Assembly (NCBI GenBank): GCA_003535955.1
Contig: DPZM01000235.1
Location: 1-5,708 of the forward strand
Direction of reading: 5' to 3'
DNA length: 5,708 bases
Source of the DNA: Lachnospiraceae bacterium
Lineage (GTDB): Bacteria; Bacillota; Clostridia; Lachnospirales; Lachnospiraceae
The translations under genes were made by a program, and so were the position numbers. This document shows, one piece after another, positions 4,822 through 5,708 of this stretch (position 1 is the stretch's first letter; each line of letters opens with the position of its first letter). Below the pieces are notes generated by a model, which was given only the letters and a program-made list of their open reading frames with translations, was not told where the DNA came from and ran no database searches.

Positions 4822-5708
4822 ATGAGAGAAAGCGGTATTTTATTTCCTGTCTTTTCCATACCTTCAAGATTCGGTATCGGAACATTTTCCAGGGAGGCAT
4901 ATGAATTTGTTGATTTTCTTCACGGGGCAGCCCAGGGTTACTGGCAGATACTTCCCGTGGGACCCACAGGCTATGGGAATTCACCCTATCAGCCATTTTC
5001 GGCTTTTGCGGGCAATCCCTACTTTATCTCACTTGAAGACCTTATAGAGGAAGGCCTGCTTACGTGGGATGAGTGTAACGGAGAGGATTTTGGCAATGAT
5101 GAAACCCGTGTTGATTACGGAGCCATGTATGAAAACAGGGATAAGCTTCTTAAGGCTGCTCACGAGAGGTTTAAAGAAGCAGGGAAGGAAGATAAGGAAC
5201 TTAAGGCCTTTATAAAACGTGAAGAGGGCTGGCTTAAGGATTATGCTCTCTTTACAGCCATTAAGAAGGAACAGAATGGCGCTCCGTGGTACGAATGGGA
5301 GGACGATCTTAAGAAGAGGAAGGCTGCCGCCCTTTTTGGGGCTGGGAAGAAACTTAAGGATGAGATTGATTTTGTATATTTTAAGCAGTATGAGTTCGAT
5401 AAGCAGTGGAGGAAGCTGCGTAAATATGCCAATGATAAGAATGTTAAGATAATAGGTGACCTTCCTTTTTATGTGTCCTTGGATTCCGCTGACTGCTGGG
5501 CTAATCCGGATGTTTTTCTTATGGATAAGGATCTAAACCCCAAGGTGGTTGCAGGCTGTGCGCCGGACGCGTTTTCGAGGACCGGCCAGTTGTGGGGGAA
5601 TCCCATATATGACTGGAAGGGGCTTGCAGGTTCGGGATATGACTGGTGGGTTAAGAGGATAAAGCGGAATTACGAATTCTACGATGTGATAAGGATCGAC
5701 CATTTCCA
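4822..5708 (+). CDS. malQ: 4-alpha-glucanotransferase (amylomaltase, GH77), 5' part
   Basis: 295 codons are visible before the window ends; family members of this type are about 490-510 residues, so roughly the last two fifths are missing. MalQ moves glucan segments between maltodextrins in the cytosol, releasing glucose, in maltose, starch or glycogen metabolism. Recognition motifs are SGILFPVFSIPSRFGIGTF at the start, LPVGPTGYGNSPYQPFSAFA (44-63) with AGNPYFI following, GDLPFYVSLDSADCWANPDV (212-231), VAGCAPDAFSRTGQLWGNP (243-261) and IRIDHF at the very end. The Asp of that last motif (residue 293) corresponds to the family's catalytic nucleophile. The start at 4822 has AGGGGG at 4810-4815, six bases upstream, and the protein begins right at the conserved GH77 N-terminus. 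It follows a terminator, so it probably has its own promoter; I cannot point to one with confidence. Confidence 0.96.
   Translation, partial: MRESGILFPVFSIPSRFGIGTFSREAYEFVDFLHGAAQGYWQILPVGPTGYGNSPYQPFSAFAGNPYFISLEDLIEEGLLTWDECNGEDFGNDETRVDYGAMYENRDKLLKAAHERFKEAGKEDKELKAFIKREEGWLKDYALFTAIKKEQNGAPWYEWEDDLKKRKAAALFGAGKKLKDEIDFVYFKQYEFDKQWRKLRKYANDKNVKIIGDLPFYVSLDSADCWANPDVFLMDKDLNPKVVAGCAPDAFSRTGQLWGNPIYDWKGLAGSGYDWWVKRIKRNYEFYDVIRIDHF

Noticed and set aside
5219..5452. Open frames on both strands inside malQ (5219-5452 and 5241-5432)
   Set aside because: The GH77 frame is continuous here with conserved motifs; these are shadows of its AAG/GAA-rich codons.

Overview
The window looks like a chromosomal segment of a Gram-positive, moderately AT-rich Clostridia-type bacterium. 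Lachnospiraceae (Butyrivibrio or a relative) is my best guess, from the strong AGGAGG-type ribosome binding sites, the style of the secreted Ig-like protein and of the IS1634-like transposase stub, and the membrane-anchored GGDEF/EAL protein. This is inference from sequence style; no database search was possible.

Layout. Bases 1-416 (+) hold the tail of an unidentified gene, coupled by an ATGA overlap to a small XRE-type helix-turn-helix regulator. Bases 417-1783 form a mosaic, accessory-looking stretch. It contains a 5' stub of a RAYT/Y1-type transposase (+), a two-gene toxin-antitoxin-like operon on the minus strand (small antitoxin-like gene followed by a PIN-domain RNase toxin, again with an ATGA overlap), a promoter and a candidate terminator, and a 5' stub of an IS1634/IS4-type DDE transposase (+). 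Both stubs lack their catalytic parts, and each stops at the stop codon of a gene converging on it.

Bases 1784-3646 (-) encode a 620-residue membrane protein with about seven transmembrane segments, a degenerate GGDEF domain and an EAL domain with all expected catalytic residues, so probably a c-di-GMP phosphodiesterase. Across a 170 bp AT-rich intergenic region lies a divergent gene (3817-4671, +) for an exported protein with a CxC/aromatic/natural His6 segment, one bacterial Ig-like (Big_2-type) domain and a C-terminal domain of unknown function. It ends in a clear intrinsic terminator (4724-4774). The window closes inside malQ (4822->5708, +), a 4-alpha-glucanotransferase for maltodextrin or glycogen metabolism; the window cuts it just after its catalytic nucleophile.

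How the genes relate. The divergent pair (c-di-GMP hydrolase and exported Ig-like protein) could share regulation, as c-di-GMP often controls surface and secreted proteins, but this is not shown by the sequence. malQ is separated by the terminator and looks independent. I saw no tRNA, rRNA, CRISPR array or recognisable riboswitch. I did not find convincing evidence for a wholly new system. The most unusual items are the toxin-antitoxin module bracketed by two transposase stubs and the exported protein with a natural hexahistidine.
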